From an uncultured Lachnospiraceae bacterium (lineage in GTDB: Bacteria > Bacillota > Clostridia > Lachnospirales > Lachnospiraceae), in NCBI GenBank assembly GCA_934339135.1, contig CAKRHP010000008.1, positions 62,001 to 126,000 of the forward strand: a stretch of DNA of 64,000 bases, written 5' to 3'. The notes beneath the pieces were generated by a model that ran no database searches, was not told where the DNA came from, and was given only the letters and a program-made list of their open reading frames with translations. Shown in pieces: positions 17,397 through 27,143 of this stretch. The position numbers and the translations under genes were made by a program. How positions within the stretch are numbered: position 1 is the stretch's first letter; the number at the start of each line of letters is the position of its first letter.

Positions 17397-18608
17397 TTGA
17401 GCACAATTAAGAAACGGATCATTATGACTTTTCTCATGGTGGCAATGCTTGTTGGTGGTCTGACAGGATTGGATGGTACATATCAAGGCGGCCGGTCGGG
17501 ACAGCAGAAAGGACAGAGTGCGCCGTTAGAAGGCGGCAGCGTCCGGAAGGCAGCAGCGGCAGGAAAGTCTACAATGAAGGTCCACTATATTGACGTGGGA
17601 CAGGGGAGTGCTGTTCTGGTACAGTCCGGTGCTCATTTCATGCTGATCGATGGTGGAGACCGTGAAGCATCTTCAAAGGTGGTCAGTTATTTGAAACGCC
17701 GGAAGGTGAAGAAACTGGATTATGTGATAGTAAGTCATTATGATTCGGATCATCTGAATGGGGTAGTGGGAGCGTTAAATGTTTTTCAGGTGAAACGGGT
17801 AATTGCTCCGGCTTATACAGCAGACTCAAGAGTATATGAGTCCTACTGCAATATTATTGCCCAGAAGAAAATTGCGACGACCAGACCGAAGGCCGGCAAG
17901 AAATATAAGCTGGGGAAGGCACGCTTTACGATCCTGGCACCAAACAGCAGTGGCTATACAGATGAAAACAATTATTCCATTGCATTAAAGCTGGTCAATG
18001 GAAAGAACCGTTTTGTGATCACCGGAGATGCGGAGACGGAAAGTGAATATGAAATGCTGGAGAATGGGCAGAACCTTTCCTGTGATGTTTATATGGCGGG
18101 GCATCACGGCAGTGCAAACTCATCTTCTGAAAAATTTTTGCAGGCAATGAAACCGAAATATACGGTGATCAGCTGTGGTGCCGACAATAATTACGGTCAT
18201 CCGGCACAGAGTGCCATGAGCCGCCTGAAGGCAATCGGCACGAAGATCTTCCGGACAGACGCCCAGGGAACCATTGTTGCTACAAGTAACGGAAGCCGGA
18301 TCAAATGGAATAAGAGTCCAAGTAAGCTTTGGTCTTACCGGGAGTATGGCAGCAGTACACTGATCGGGCCAGACGGCTCTGCGAGCCAGATATCAGGATC
18401 GGACACATCCGGCAGTGACAATGCAGCAAACAGCACACCAGCTCTTGCAAATGGTCAGAAATATATTGGCAATGTGAATTCCAAAAAGTTCCATCTGCCA
18501 AGCTGCAACGGACTTCCGTATGAGAAGAACCGGGTATATTTTGATAGTATTGATGCGGCGCATCAGGCGGGATATTCGCCGTGTGGTCTGTGCCGGCCGG
18601 AGGGCTAA
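17397..18608 (+). CDS. Secreted ComEC-like metallo-beta-lactamase-fold hydrolase with Ada-type zinc tail
   Basis: A TTG at 17397, seven bases behind AGAAGGGAG, gives 403 residues; the upstream in-frame TTG lacks a binding site. A signal/anchor helix (about 8-25) is followed by an MBL-fold domain (about 55-300) with YIDVGQGSAVLV, the metal motif SHYDSDHLNG, VITGDAETESE and YMAGHHGSANS, the pattern of the soluble ComEC/Rec2 hydrolase domain. The last 45 residues (KYIGNVNSKKFHLPSC...CGLCRPEG) match the cysteine-rich Ada methyl-phosphotriester zinc module. ComEC-type domains degrade one DNA strand during uptake; this free-standing secreted form is probably an extracellular nuclease or phosphodiesterase. 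Confidence 0.88.
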   Translation: MSTIKKRIIMTFLMVAMLVGGLTGLDGTYQGGRSGQQKGQSAPLEGGSVRKAAAAGKSTMKVHYIDVGQGSAVLVQSGAHFMLIDGGDREASSKVVSYLKRRKVKKLDYVIVSHYDSDHLNGVVGALNVFQVKRVIAPAYTADSRVYESYCNIIAQKKIATTRPKAGKKYKLGKARFTILAPNSSGYTDENNYSIALKLVNGKNRFVITGDAETESEYEMLENGQNLSCDVYMAGHHGSANSSSEKFLQAMKPKYTVISCGADNNYGHPAQSAMSRLKAIGTKIFRTDAQGTIVATSNGSRIKWNKSPSKLWSYREYGSSTLIGPDGSASQISGSDTSGSDNAANSTPALANGQKYIGNVNSKKFHLPSCNGLPYEKNRVYFDSIDAAHQAGYSPCGLCRPEG

Positions 18609-18612
18609 ATAA

Positions 18613-18654
18613 AAAGAGTCTCAAGACAGTGAAAAGGTGTCTGGGGACTCTTTT
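18613..18654 (+). terminator. Intrinsic terminator after the MBL-fold gene
   Basis: AAAGAGTCTC (from 18613) pairs with GGGGACTCTTT (ending about 18653), with an inner AGACA/TGTCT. The T-run TTTT ends it. The stem symmetry lets it act on the minus strand too. Confidence 0.85.
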
Positions 18655-18723
18655 ATATTGCAGTTTTGTATCTTTGACCCAAAGGCTGTGATACCGTGCA
18701 TGAAATCGTGATTGTTGTATTTT

Positions 18724-18752
18724 TGACTATTTTACAGGGGTGTGTTATCATC
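18724..18752 (+). promoter_or_regulatory. Putative promoter of miaB
   Basis: TTGACT (18724-18729) and TATCAT (18747-18752) have a 17-base spacer and lie 50 bases before the miaB start codon. Confidence 0.6.
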
Positions 18753-18804
18753 AAAATAAGTATGCAAACATTCATTAAGATTGAAGAAAAGGAGTTAAAA
18801 ACCT

Positions 18805-20280
18805 GTGGATAAATTAGAAATGGCAAAGATCATCGAGACAATGGATATGACAGTGGCACCGCCGGAGAAGGAGCCGGAGCGTCAGTATTATTTCATTCGT
18901 AAGCTGCAGCTTTGGATGGAGGAGCGCAAGGCACAGCTTGGAAGACCGCTGACGGCCTGTGTGACAACCTTTGGCTGCCAGATGAATGCGAGGGATTCCG
19001 AAAAGATCCTCGGTATCCTGCAGATGATCGGCTATGAGGAGACAGATCAGGAGGAGGCAGATCTGGTTCTTTACAATACATGTACCGTCCGTGAGAATGC
19101 CAACTTAAAGGTGTATGGCCATCTGGGTCAGCTGAAGCGGTACAAAAAACAGAATCCGGAAATGCTTACCCTGCTCTGCGGATGTATGATGCAGGAAAAG
19201 ACCGTGGTGGATAAGATCAAAACAAGCTACCGCAATGTGGATATTATCTTTGGAACCCACAATATCTTTAAATTTGCAGAGCTGTTGGCAATGCGGGTAT
19301 TTGATACTTCTGCCAAAAAACGCATGATCGTGGATGTCTGGAAGGATACGGATGCGATCGTGGAGGAGCTTCCGATCGAGCGGAAATATTCCTTCAAGAG
19401 CGGCGTCAATATCATGTTTGGCTGTAACAATTTCTGCAGCTATTGTATCGTGCCGTATGTCCGGGGGCGGGAGCGCAGCCGGGAACCGGAGGAGATCATT
19501 AAGGAGATCAAAGAGCTGGTGGCAGATGGTGTTGTTGAGATCATGCTGCTGGGACAGAATGTCAATTCCTATGGAAAGAATCTGGAGCATCCTATCACCT
19601 TTGCACAGCTTTTGAAGCAGGTGGACGAGATCGAGGGACTGGAGCGGATCCGTTTTATGACTTCGCATCCGAAGGATCTGTCGGATGAGCTGATCGATGT
19701 GATGGCACATTCCAAGAAGGTATGCAGACAGCTTCATCTGCCGCTGCAGTCCGGTAGCAGCCGTCTGTTAAAGATTATGAACCGTCATTATACCAAGGAG
19801 AGTTATCTGGAGCTGGCGGCAAAGATCAAAAAGGCAATGCCGGATATTGCACTGACCACAGATATTATTGTGGGATTTCCGGGAGAAACCGAGGAGGATT
19901 TTGAGGATACCATGGATGTGGTGGAGCAGGTGCAGTATGACAGTGCTTTTACCTTTATATACAGCAAGCGTACCGGAACCCCGGCTGCGGCTATGGAGGA
20001 TCAGGTGCCGGAGGAGGTTGTCAAGGTGCGGTTTGACCGGCTGCTAAAGCGGGTTCAGGAGATTTCCGCGGAGAAAACACAGGCGGGAGCCGGTGTGGTA
20101 GAGGACGTGCTGGTGGAGGATGTGAATAAGCAGGAAGCCGGATATGTCACCGGCAGAACCGCTAGAAATTATCTGGTGCATTTTCCGGGAGATGCTTCCC
20201 TGATCGGGAAGATCGTTCCGGTGAAGCTGTGTGAGAGCAAGGGCTTCTATTATTATGGAAAATGTGTTGCGGATGAATAA
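18805..20280 (+). CDS. miaB: tRNA-2-methylthio-N6-dimethylallyladenosine synthase
   Basis: The 491-residue protein starts at a GTG behind AAAAGGAG. After a roughly 50-residue leader common in clostridial MiaB, it has an N-terminal MTTase domain with three cluster cysteines (TTFGCQMNARDSE, YNTCTVRENA, LCGCMMQ), the radical-SAM motif C-x3-C-x2-C in GCNNFCSYCIVPYVRGRERS, and a C-terminal TRAM domain. MiaB adds the methylthio group to A37 of tRNAs reading UNN codons. It is distinguished from the RimO encoded at 28004 by the CQMN and VRGRERS signatures. It stands at the head of the housekeeping block; dgt follows after about 95 bases. Confidence 0.97.
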   Translation: MDKLEMAKIIETMDMTVAPPEKEPERQYYFIRKLQLWMEERKAQLGRPLTACVTTFGCQMNARDSEKILGILQMIGYEETDQEEADLVLYNTCTVRENANLKVYGHLGQLKRYKKQNPEMLTLLCGCMMQEKTVVDKIKTSYRNVDIIFGTHNIFKFAELLAMRVFDTSAKKRMIVDVWKDTDAIVEELPIERKYSFKSGVNIMFGCNNFCSYCIVPYVRGRERSREPEEIIKEIKELVADGVVEIMLLGQNVNSYGKNLEHPITFAQLLKQVDEIEGLERIRFMTSHPKDLSDELIDVMAHSKKVCRQLHLPLQSGSSRLLKIMNRHYTKESYLELAAKIKKAMPDIALTTDIIVGFPGETEEDFEDTMDVVEQVQYDSAFTFIYSKRTGTPAAAMEDQVPEEVVKVRFDRLLKRVQEISAEKTQAGAGVVEDVLVEDVNKQEAGYVTGRTARNYLVHFPGDASLIGKIVPVKLCESKGFYYYGKCVADE

Positions 20281-20374
20281 TATATTGAAAAGGAAGGTGC
20301 CGCGTTTTTAGAGGGAATGGTTGTCTGGTAAGCGGTGATGGTCTGACATCACAGGGAAAGGATTGGTGATCCCC

Positions 20375-21415
20375 ATGGAGCAGGAAAGAAATCTTCGGGA
20401 GAGACAGGAGCAGAGAGAACACGAAATTCTGGGAAAGTATGCCAGCTTTGCAGATGAGAGCAGAGGACGGGAAAGGACAGAACCCCAGTGTGATATCCGC
20501 ACGGATTATCAGAGAGACAGGGATCGTATTCTCCATAGCAAGGCATTTCGCCGTCTCAAGCAGAAAACGCAGGTTTTTCTGGCACCGGAGGGAGACCATT
20601 ACCGGACCCGTATGACCCATACGCTGGAGGTGGCACAGAATGCCAGGACCATTGCCAGAGCCCTGCAGCTGAATGAGGATCTTACGGAAGCAATCGCACT
20701 GGGCCATGATCTTGGTCATACACCCTTTGGTCATGCCGGAGAACGGGCGTTAAACCGGATCACAAAGGATCTGGGAGGATTCCGGCACAACGAGCAGAGC
20801 GTACGTGTGGTGGAGCATTTGGAAAAGGACGGCATGGGACTCAATCTCACCTGGGAGGTCAGGGATGGCATTCTGAATCATCAGACCAGCCTGACACCGG
20901 CCACACTGGAGGGCAAGATCGTCCGCCTTTCTGACAAGATCGCCTATATCAATTCGGATATTGACGATTCCATTCGTGCCGGTCTCATCAAGGAGGAGGA
21001 GATTCCTTACTGGCTGACGGATGTGCTGGGACACAGCACCAATCACCGGTTAAATACGTTGGTACACGATATCGTAAGAAACAGCGAAGGAAAAAATGAT
21101 ATCTGCATGTCGCCGGAGGTGGAGAAGGCAATGTTTTCCCTTCGAAGCTACATGTACGAGAAGGTTTATACCAATCCGGTGGCAAAGAGTGAGGAAAAAA
21201 AGGTAGAGATTCTGATCGAACAGCTGTACGATCACTACATACACCATACCGAGGAACTTCCAAGTGAATTCTCGGCGCTGATCCTGCTGGGAGAGACACC
21301 GGAACGGGCAGTTTGTGATTTTATTGCCTGCATGAGTGACCGTTATATGGTAAATCTTTATAAAGAATTGATGATCCCGAAGGCATGGAGCGTGCTTGGA
21401 ACAGAGCATCGATAA
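20375..21415 (+). CDS. dgt: Deoxyguanosinetriphosphate triphosphohydrolase-like protein
   Basis: The likely start is the ATG at 20375, immediately behind a GGTGATCC anti-16S match; in-frame TTG/GTG codons 9-12 bases upstream are alternatives. The 346 residues carry the HD-domain metal ligands in order: RLKQKTQVF, then HTLEVAQNAR, then the GHDLGHTPFGHAGE motif, and a later LSDKIAYINSDIDD. Members of this family cleave dNTPs to nucleoside and triphosphate, or are allosterically regulated dNTPases. Its place before dnaG and rpoD is common in clostridia and fits a link to replication. A hairpin terminator follows at 21490. Confidence 0.93.
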   Translation: MEQERNLRERQEQREHEILGKYASFADESRGRERTEPQCDIRTDYQRDRDRILHSKAFRRLKQKTQVFLAPEGDHYRTRMTHTLEVAQNARTIARALQLNEDLTEAIALGHDLGHTPFGHAGERALNRITKDLGGFRHNEQSVRVVEHLEKDGMGLNLTWEVRDGILNHQTSLTPATLEGKIVRLSDKIAYINSDIDDSIRAGLIKEEEIPYWLTDVLGHSTNHRLNTLVHDIVRNSEGKNDICMSPEVEKAMFSLRSYMYEKVYTNPVAKSEEKKVEILIEQLYDHYIHHTEELPSEFSALILLGETPERAVCDFIACMSDRYMVNLYKELMIPKAWSVLGTEHR

Positions 21416-21489
21416 AGTTCACAGACACATGAAAGGATCAGAGCTCCAACAAAACAAAAAAAGAAAAAGGAAAAATAAAATCTTTGTCG

Positions 21490-21529
21490 AATAACTAATA
21501 TAGTGGTTTGCGCTGTATTAGTTATTTTT
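21490..21529 (+). terminator. Intrinsic terminator between dgt and dnaG
   Basis: AATAACTAATATAG (21490-21503) pairs with CTGTATTAGTTATT (21513-21526), 14 bp with one G-U, loop of nine, then TTT. The stem is AT-rich, so some read-through into dnaG is possible. Confidence 0.7.
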
Positions 21530-21561
21530 GTGTAAAGGCTCAGTGAGAGGGAGGTGATACA

Positions 21562-23340
21562 ATGCCGTGGTATTCCGAGAAACAGATTGAGGAAGTGCGG
21601 TCGCGGAGTGATATTGTCAGCGTGATCGGCAGATATGTCCGTCTAAAACGGACAGGCAGCGGATATACGGGATTGTGTCCGTTTCACAATGAAAAAACAC
21701 CGTCATTTCATGTAAATCCCGCCAGGCAGATGTATAAATGCTTTGGCTGTGGTGTGGGCGGCAATGTACTTACCTTTGTAATGGAATATGAAAATCTCAC
21801 TTTTCCGGAGGCAATGGAAATGCTGGCCGAGCAGGCCGGGATCGATCTGCCAAAGCAGGAAATGACAGCACAGCAAAAGCAGCAGGAGGGACTCAGACAG
21901 ACTCTGCTTGAGATCAATAAAAAGGCGGCGAGATATTATTTTGCCCTGTTAAAATCCCCACGGGGGAAGCTGGGATATGATTATCTTACCGGCAGAGGGC
22001 TTACCGATGAGACGATCCTTCACTTTGGTCTGGGATTTGCCGGACAGGGGGGAGGAGAGCTGTACCAGTATATGAGAAAAGAAGGCTACAGTGATCAGGT
22101 TCTCAAAGAAACAGGCCTTTTCAAGATGGACGAGCGGGGGGCTTATGACAAATTCTGGAACCGTGTGATGTTTCCCATTATGGATGCCAATAACCGTGTG
22201 ATCGGGTTTGGCGGCCGTGTCATGGGAGATGCAAAACCAAAGTACCTGAATTCGCCGGAGACAAAGATCTTTGACAAAAGCCGGAATCTGTTTGGCCTCA
22301 ATTATGCCAAGCGGGGCAAAAGAAACAATATGATCCTGTGTGAGGGATATATGGATGTGATCGCTCTGCATCAGGCAGGCTTTACCAATGCGGTTGCCTC
22401 GCTGGGAACGGCATTTACCGAGCAGCAGGCAAATCTGATCCGGCGTTATACGGATGAGGTGCTTTTAACCTACGACAGCGACGGTGCCGGTGTGAAGGCC
22501 GCTATGAGAGCCATTCCGATGCTGCGAAGAGCGGGCATAACCGGAAAGGTTATCCATATGGAGCCTTATAAGGACCCGGATGAATTTATCAAAAATCTCG
22601 GTGCGGATGAGTTTGAAAAGCGGATGGATGAGGCACAGAACAGCTTCTTTTTTGAGATTGAAGTGACCAGGAGAAATTATTCCATGAGCGATCCGGAGCA
22701 GAAGACCAAATTTATCCATGAGATTGCCCGAAAGCTCCTTGTATTTGAGGACAAGATACAGCGGGACAATTATATGGAGGCGGTGGCTGCCCGGTATAAC
22801 ATTAAAACAGAAGATCTGCGACAGCTTGTGGTACGGTATGGCAATCAGATGCCTTCCGGTTATCAGGAGGTTATGGAGGAGAGACAGCAGGAGCGGATCC
22901 GGAAAGGCCGCAAAAAGGAGTCGAGAGAAGGGATCAGCTATTCCTACCGGCTGCTTTTATCCTGGCTCATCGAGGAGCCGCAGCTGTTTAAGCAGATCCG
23001 CCAGTGGATCCGGCCGGAGGATTTTGAGGAAGGATTATACCGGACTGTGGCGAAGGAGCTTTATGAACAGATGGAAAAGGACGAGCTGGAGCCCGCAAGG
23101 ATCATAGGACATTTTACCGAGGTTGAGGAGCAGAACAAGGTGGCGTCCATGTTTCAGACAAGCTTTGGCAGTGAGATCCAGAACGATGAAAAGAAAAAGG
23201 CGATCACGGATCTGATCCTGAAGATCAAAGAACACAGTATTGAGCGGCAGGCAGGAGAGATCACGGATCTGAATGAACTGCAAAAGCTTGTACAACAAAA
23301 GAAAATGCTGCAAGGTGCAGTAAAACTGCATATTTCATAA
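21562..23340 (+). CDS. dnaG: DNA primase
   Basis: The 592-residue enzyme starts at an ATG behind GGGAGGTGAT. The zinc ribbon uses C39, H42, C60 and C63 (CPFH ... CFGC). The catalytic core follows with the RNA-polymerase-like basic motif FWNRVMFPI and the TOPRIM glutamate/DxD elements (LCEGYMDVIALHQ, LLTYDSDGAG). The C-terminal 150 residues form the helicase-binding domain. It lays RNA primers for replication on both strands at the fork. rpoD follows after 39 bases, the conserved macromolecular-synthesis gene pair of Firmicutes. Confidence 0.98.
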   Translation: MPWYSEKQIEEVRSRSDIVSVIGRYVRLKRTGSGYTGLCPFHNEKTPSFHVNPARQMYKCFGCGVGGNVLTFVMEYENLTFPEAMEMLAEQAGIDLPKQEMTAQQKQQEGLRQTLLEINKKAARYYFALLKSPRGKLGYDYLTGRGLTDETILHFGLGFAGQGGGELYQYMRKEGYSDQVLKETGLFKMDERGAYDKFWNRVMFPIMDANNRVIGFGGRVMGDAKPKYLNSPETKIFDKSRNLFGLNYAKRGKRNNMILCEGYMDVIALHQAGFTNAVASLGTAFTEQQANLIRRYTDEVLLTYDSDGAGVKAAMRAIPMLRRAGITGKVIHMEPYKDPDEFIKNLGADEFEKRMDEAQNSFFFEIEVTRRNYSMSDPEQKTKFIHEIARKLLVFEDKIQRDNYMEAVAARYNIKTEDLRQLVVRYGNQMPSGYQEVMEERQQERIRKGRKKESREGISYSYRLLLSWLIEEPQLFKQIRQWIRPEDFEEGLYRTVAKELYEQMEKDELEPARIIGHFTEVEEQNKVASMFQTSFGSEIQNDEKKKAITDLILKIKEHSIERQAGEITDLNELQKLVQQKKMLQGAVKLHIS

Positions 23341-23379
23341 ATAATTGGAAAAAGTATAGGTAAGAAAGGAAGGTATCGT

Positions 23380-24750
23380 ATGGCAACAGAGAAAAAGCAG
23401 GCAACAAAAGCGGCAGAGACAAAGGAGGAAAAAATGAAAAAGTCTACCGTCGAAAAAGCTGCTGAAGGTACTACTTCTGTAGATGACGAGAAAAAGAAAA
23501 CAAAAACAACCGCCAAAAAGGCAGAAACCAAAACAAAGAAAGCGGCAGAGGGGGACAAAAAGCCTTCTAAGGCAAAATCTGCAAAGTCTGCAAAATCAAA
23601 GGCAAAAGGCTCAGAAGATGATAAAAAGGAAACCCATGAGGTGAAGTTTATTGAAAAGCTCAACGCCTTGAAGGAACTTGCACACACCAAAAAGAACGTG
23701 CTGGAATATCAGGAGATCAATAACTTCTTTGGCGATATGGAGTTAGATGAGGAAAAGATGGAAAAGATCATCGAATATCTGGAAAATAACGGGATCGATG
23801 TGTTCCAGATCTCCGATGATAAGGATGATGTGGATGATGATATTATCCTTGGCATGGAAAGCGACGGCGAGGGCGACGAGGAGGATATTGAAAATATCGA
23901 CCTTTCGGTGCCGGATGGTGTCAGCATTGAGGATCCGGTCCGGATGTATCTGAAGGAGATCGGAAAGGTTCCTCTTCTCTCAGCAGATGAAGAGGTAGAG
24001 CTGGCAAAGCGTATGGAAGAAGGCGATGCGGAGGCGAAAAAGAAGCTGGCAGAGGCAAACCTTCGTCTGGTAGTCAGCATTGCAAAGCGTTATGTGGGAC
24101 GAGGCATGCTGTTCCTTGATCTGATCCAGGAGGGAAATCTGGGTCTTATTAAAGCTGTGGAGAAGTTTGACTATAAAAAGGGATACAAGTTCAGTACCTA
24201 TGCAACATGGTGGATCCGTCAGGCGATCACCCGTGCTATTGCAGATCAGGCGAGAACCATCCGTATTCCGGTTCATATGGTGGAAACCATCAATAAATTT
24301 GTCCGTGTACAGCGTCAGCTTTTACAGGAGCTTGGCAGAGAGCCGTATCCGGAGGAGATCGCAGAGCATATGAATATGCCTGTGGACCGTGTCCGGGAGA
24401 TTCAGAAGATCTCACTAGAGCCGGTGTCTCTGGAGACACCGATCGGCGAGGAGGAGGACAGCCATCTTGGAGACTTTATTCAGGATGAAAATGTGCCGGT
24501 ACCCGCAGAGGCAGCAGCGTTTACCCTTCTCAGAGAGCAGCTTGAGGAAGTGCTTGGGACTTTGACAGAACGTGAGCAGAAGGTGCTGAAGCTTCGTTTT
24601 GGTCTGGAAGACGGCCGTTCCCGCACTCTGGAGGAAGTGGGCCGGGAGTTTGAGGTTACCAGAGAGCGTATCCGTCAGATTGAGGCGAAGGCACTCCGGA
24701 AGCTCAGACATCCGAGCCGCAGCCGCAAGCTGAAGGATTATCTGGATTGA
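23380..24750 (+). CDS. rpoD: Housekeeping RNA polymerase sigma factor with long lysine/alanine-rich N-terminus
   Basis: The 456 residues include region 1.1 (about 90-140), region 1.2 ([17 protein letters not shown]), region 2 with the core-binding and -10 reading helices ([20 protein letters not shown], then [10 protein letters not shown]), region 3, and region 4.2 ([20 protein letters not shown]) for the -35 element. The first 85 residues are a low-complexity K/A/E/T extension with repeated [17 protein letters not shown] blocks, not part of the sigma-A core and absent from B. subtilis SigA (371 residues). It is probably disordered and positively charged. The promoters read in this window match the expected -35/-10 specificity. 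The stop overlaps the TTG start of trmK. Confidence 0.97.
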   Translation: MATEKKQATKAAETKEEKMKKSTVEKAAEGTTSVDDEKKKTKTTAKKAETKTKKAAEGDKKPSKAKSAKSAKSKAKGSEDDKKETHEVKFIEKLNALKELAHTKKNVLEYQEINNFFGDMELDEEKMEKIIEYLENNGIDVFQISDDKDDVDDDIILGMESDGEGDEEDIENIDLSVPDGVSIEDPVRMYLKEIGKVPLLSADEEVELAKRMEEGDAEAKKKLAEANLRLVVSIAKRYVGRGMLFLDLIQEGNLGLIKAVEKFDYKKGYKFSTYATWWIRQAITRAIADQARTIRIPVHMVETINKFVRVQRQLLQELGREPYPEEIAEHMNMPVDRVREIQKISLEPVSLETPIGEEEDSHLGDFIQDENVPVPAEAAAFTLLREQLEEVLGTLTEREQKVLKLRFGLEDGRSRTLEEVGREFEVTRERIRQIEAKALRKLRHPSRSRKLKDYLD

Positions 24751-25460
24751 TCCGGCTGTCCAAAAGGCTGCAGGCAGTGGCACATCAGGTGGAGAGCCGT
24801 GGTGTGGTTGCGGACATTGGCTGTGACCATGGGTTTACATCCATTTATCTGCTGGAACAGGGACTGGCGGATCATGTGATCGCAATGGATATTAACGAGG
24901 GTCCTCTGGAGAGAGCCAGAGAACATGTGACGGAGAGCGGCCTGACGGAGCAGATCGAGCTCCGGCTGTCGGACGGGGCAAAGAAGCTTATGCCGGGAGA
25001 AGCAGACACCTTATTGATCAGTGGTATGGGAGGTGCTTTGATCTGTAAGATACTGGAGGATTCGCCTGAGGTAGTAGAGAGGACACAGGAGCTTGTGCTG
25101 TCGCCGCAGTCAGAGTGGTCTGTGGTACGCCATTATCTTCATGAGCATGGATTTATGATCGCCGGGGAGACAATGGTTCTTGATCAGGGCAAATATTACC
25201 TGATCCTGCGGGCGGTTCCGGGACAGGAGCATTATTCCGACGAAATGGAATATATATATGGAAGATATCTGCCGGAGCACGGGGATACGTGTCTCATTTC
25301 CTTTTTGGAGAAGGAGGAGGCAAGGCTTCAGGGGATATTAAATAAAATGGCATCAAGGGAGTTGTCGGAGCAGGCAGCGAGACAAAAGCAGGAGCTGGAA
25401 CAGGAAATGGCTCTTGCACAGAAGGCAAAGGAGATCTGCCGGCACAGAAAGGAAGGGTGA
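24747..25460 (+). CDS. trmK: tRNA (adenine22-N1)-methyltransferase
   Basis: The 237-residue protein starts at TTG (24747) in a four-base overlap with the rpoD stop, so translation is probably coupled. The Rossmann SAM-binding motif [18 protein letters not shown] is followed by AMDINEGPL and the family signature [13 protein letters not shown], then [20 protein letters not shown], all typical of TrmK. The C-terminal quarter is a charged helical hairpin. TrmK methylates A22 of several tRNAs and is essential in some Firmicutes. The position next to rpoD is conserved in many Firmicutes. Confidence 0.93.
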   Translation: MIRLSKRLQAVAHQVESRGVVADIGCDHGFTSIYLLEQGLADHVIAMDINEGPLERAREHVTESGLTEQIELRLSDGAKKLMPGEADTLLISGMGGALICKILEDSPEVVERTQELVLSPQSEWSVVRHYLHEHGFMIAGETMVLDQGKYYLILRAVPGQEHYSDEMEYIYGRYLPEHGDTCLISFLEKEEARLQGILNKMASRELSEQAARQKQELEQEMALAQKAKEICRHRKEG

Positions 25461-25463
25461 CAT

Positions 25464-27116
25464 ATGGTGAAGGTAACAGTAGATGGGGAACAGCTGGAAT
25501 ACGAGAGGGGTACTACATATTTACAGATCGCAAAGGATGTCCGGGCAAATTATGAGCATGATATCATACTGGCAAAACGGGGAGAAAAGCTGATCGAGTT
25601 AAACAAATCCATCAATAAGGATCAGGAGATCACATTTCTGACCACCGCCAGTGACAGTGGATATAAAACTTACGTCCGGGGCGTAACGCTTCTGATGCTT
25701 CGCAGTTTTTATCACGTTGCCAGAGAGAAAGGGCTGGAAAATATTTTTGTAAAGCATACGCTGGGAGATAATGTTTATTGTGAAGCAGAAGGCGTGGAGC
25801 TGACAAAGGAGCTGTTGGATCAGGTGGAGCAGTTTATGCACAGTCTGGTAGAGCAGGATAAGATATTCCATAAGAAGTCCGTCAGTACCTCATCCGCCGT
25901 GGAGACCTTTGAAAAGTACGGTATGAAGGACAAAAAAAAGTTGTTTGAATACCGCAGGGTTTCCAAGGTAAATATTTATAATCTGGATGGCTTCGAGGAC
26001 TATTATTATGGCTATATGCCGCCATCTACAGGGATATTGAAGTATTTCCGGTTGGAACAATATGATAAGGGCTTCCTGATCTGTCTGCCAAACCGTAAGC
26101 ATCCGGAAACACTGGCTCCGGTGAAGGAGACACCGAAGCTGTTTGCAACACTGCAGGAGGCAAGTGAATGGGGACGGATGATGAATGTGGATACCGTGGG
26201 AGCATTAAATGATGTGATCTCCCATGGGGGTATTACGGATCTGATCCTGGTGCAGGAGGCACTTCAGGAAAAGAAGGTGGCAGAGATCGCAGAGCAGATC
26301 GCCGGTGACCGGAGCAAAAAGTTTGTGATGATCGCAGGGCCGTCTTCCTCCGGCAAGACTTCCTTTTCCCACCGTTTATCAATCCAGCTTCGTACCCATG
26401 GCCTGAAGCCTCATACGATCGCTTTGGACAATTATTTTAAGGACCGTAAGGATACGCCGTTAGACGAGGATGGCAATTATAACTTCGAATGTCTGGAGGC
26501 AATCGATACAAAGCAGTTTAATGAGGATATGACAGCACTTCTGGAGGGCAAAAGAGTAGAGCTTCCGGAGTTTAATTTCCTGTTAGGCAAGAGAGAATAT
26601 AACGGCGATTTCCGCCAGCTGGGACCGGAGGACATTCTGGTCATTGAGGGAATCCATGGACTTAATGAAAAGATGTCTTATTCTCTGCCGAAGGAGAGTA
26701 AATTTAAAATTTATATCAGTGCATTGACACAGTTAAATATTGACGAGCACAACAGGATCTCTACGACAGACGGACGTCTGATCCGCCGGATGGTCCGGGA
26801 TGCCAGAACACGCGGTGCATCCGCAATGCATACCATCGGTATGTGGCCTTCGGTACGCCGGGGAGAGGATCAGTACATATTCCCGTTCCAGGAGGAGGCA
26901 GATGTGATGTTTAACTCTGCACTGATCTATGAGCTGGCGGTATTAAAGCCGTATGCGGAATCTATTCTTTTTGGGATTCCAAAGGATGTGCCGGAGTATG
27001 TGGAGGCAAAGCGTCTGTTGAAATTTCTGGATTATTTTATTGGTGTCAGCACCGATGTGATCCCGAAGAATTCGTTGATGAGAGAGTTTGTTGGCGGAAG
27101 TATCTTCCGTGTATGA
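25464..27116 (+). CDS. Nucleoside kinase fused to threonyl-tRNA-synthetase-like N-terminal domains
   Basis: The 550 residues begin with a TGS domain (about 1-62, VDGEQLEYERGTTYLQIAKD) and a segment resembling the second additional domain of ThrRS/AlaRS (about 65-240). The second half is a uridine-kinase/phosphoribulokinase fold with the Walker A GPSSSGKTSF at about 292-301, a LDNYFKDR substrate loop, and VIEGIHGLN. Proteins with this layout are widespread in clostridia and annotated as nucleoside or uridine kinase; the substrate and the reason for the tRNA-synthetase-like front are not established to my knowledge. The gene starts three bases after trmK behind AAGGAAGGGTG. Confidence 0.88.
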   Translation: MVKVTVDGEQLEYERGTTYLQIAKDVRANYEHDIILAKRGEKLIELNKSINKDQEITFLTTASDSGYKTYVRGVTLLMLRSFYHVAREKGLENIFVKHTLGDNVYCEAEGVELTKELLDQVEQFMHSLVEQDKIFHKKSVSTSSAVETFEKYGMKDKKKLFEYRRVSKVNIYNLDGFEDYYYGYMPPSTGILKYFRLEQYDKGFLICLPNRKHPETLAPVKETPKLFATLQEASEWGRMMNVDTVGALNDVISHGGITDLILVQEALQEKKVAEIAEQIAGDRSKKFVMIAGPSSSGKTSFSHRLSIQLRTHGLKPHTIALDNYFKDRKDTPLDEDGNYNFECLEAIDTKQFNEDMTALLEGKRVELPEFNFLLGKREYNGDFRQLGPEDILVIEGIHGLNEKMSYSLPKESKFKIYISALTQLNIDEHNRISTTDGRLIRRMVRDARTRGASAMHTIGMWPSVRRGEDQYIFPFQEEADVMFNSALIYELAVLKPYAESILFGIPKDVPEYVEAKRLLKFLDYFIGVSTDVIPKNSLMREFVGGSIFRV

Positions 27117-27143
27117 TAATATAGAAAGGCAAGGTGAAGAGAA

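Noticed and set aside
21434..21500. A 21-residue basic leader peptide before dnaG
   Set aside because: No ribosome binding site upstream of its ATG and no attenuator arrangement; low-complexity lysine codons explain the open frame.
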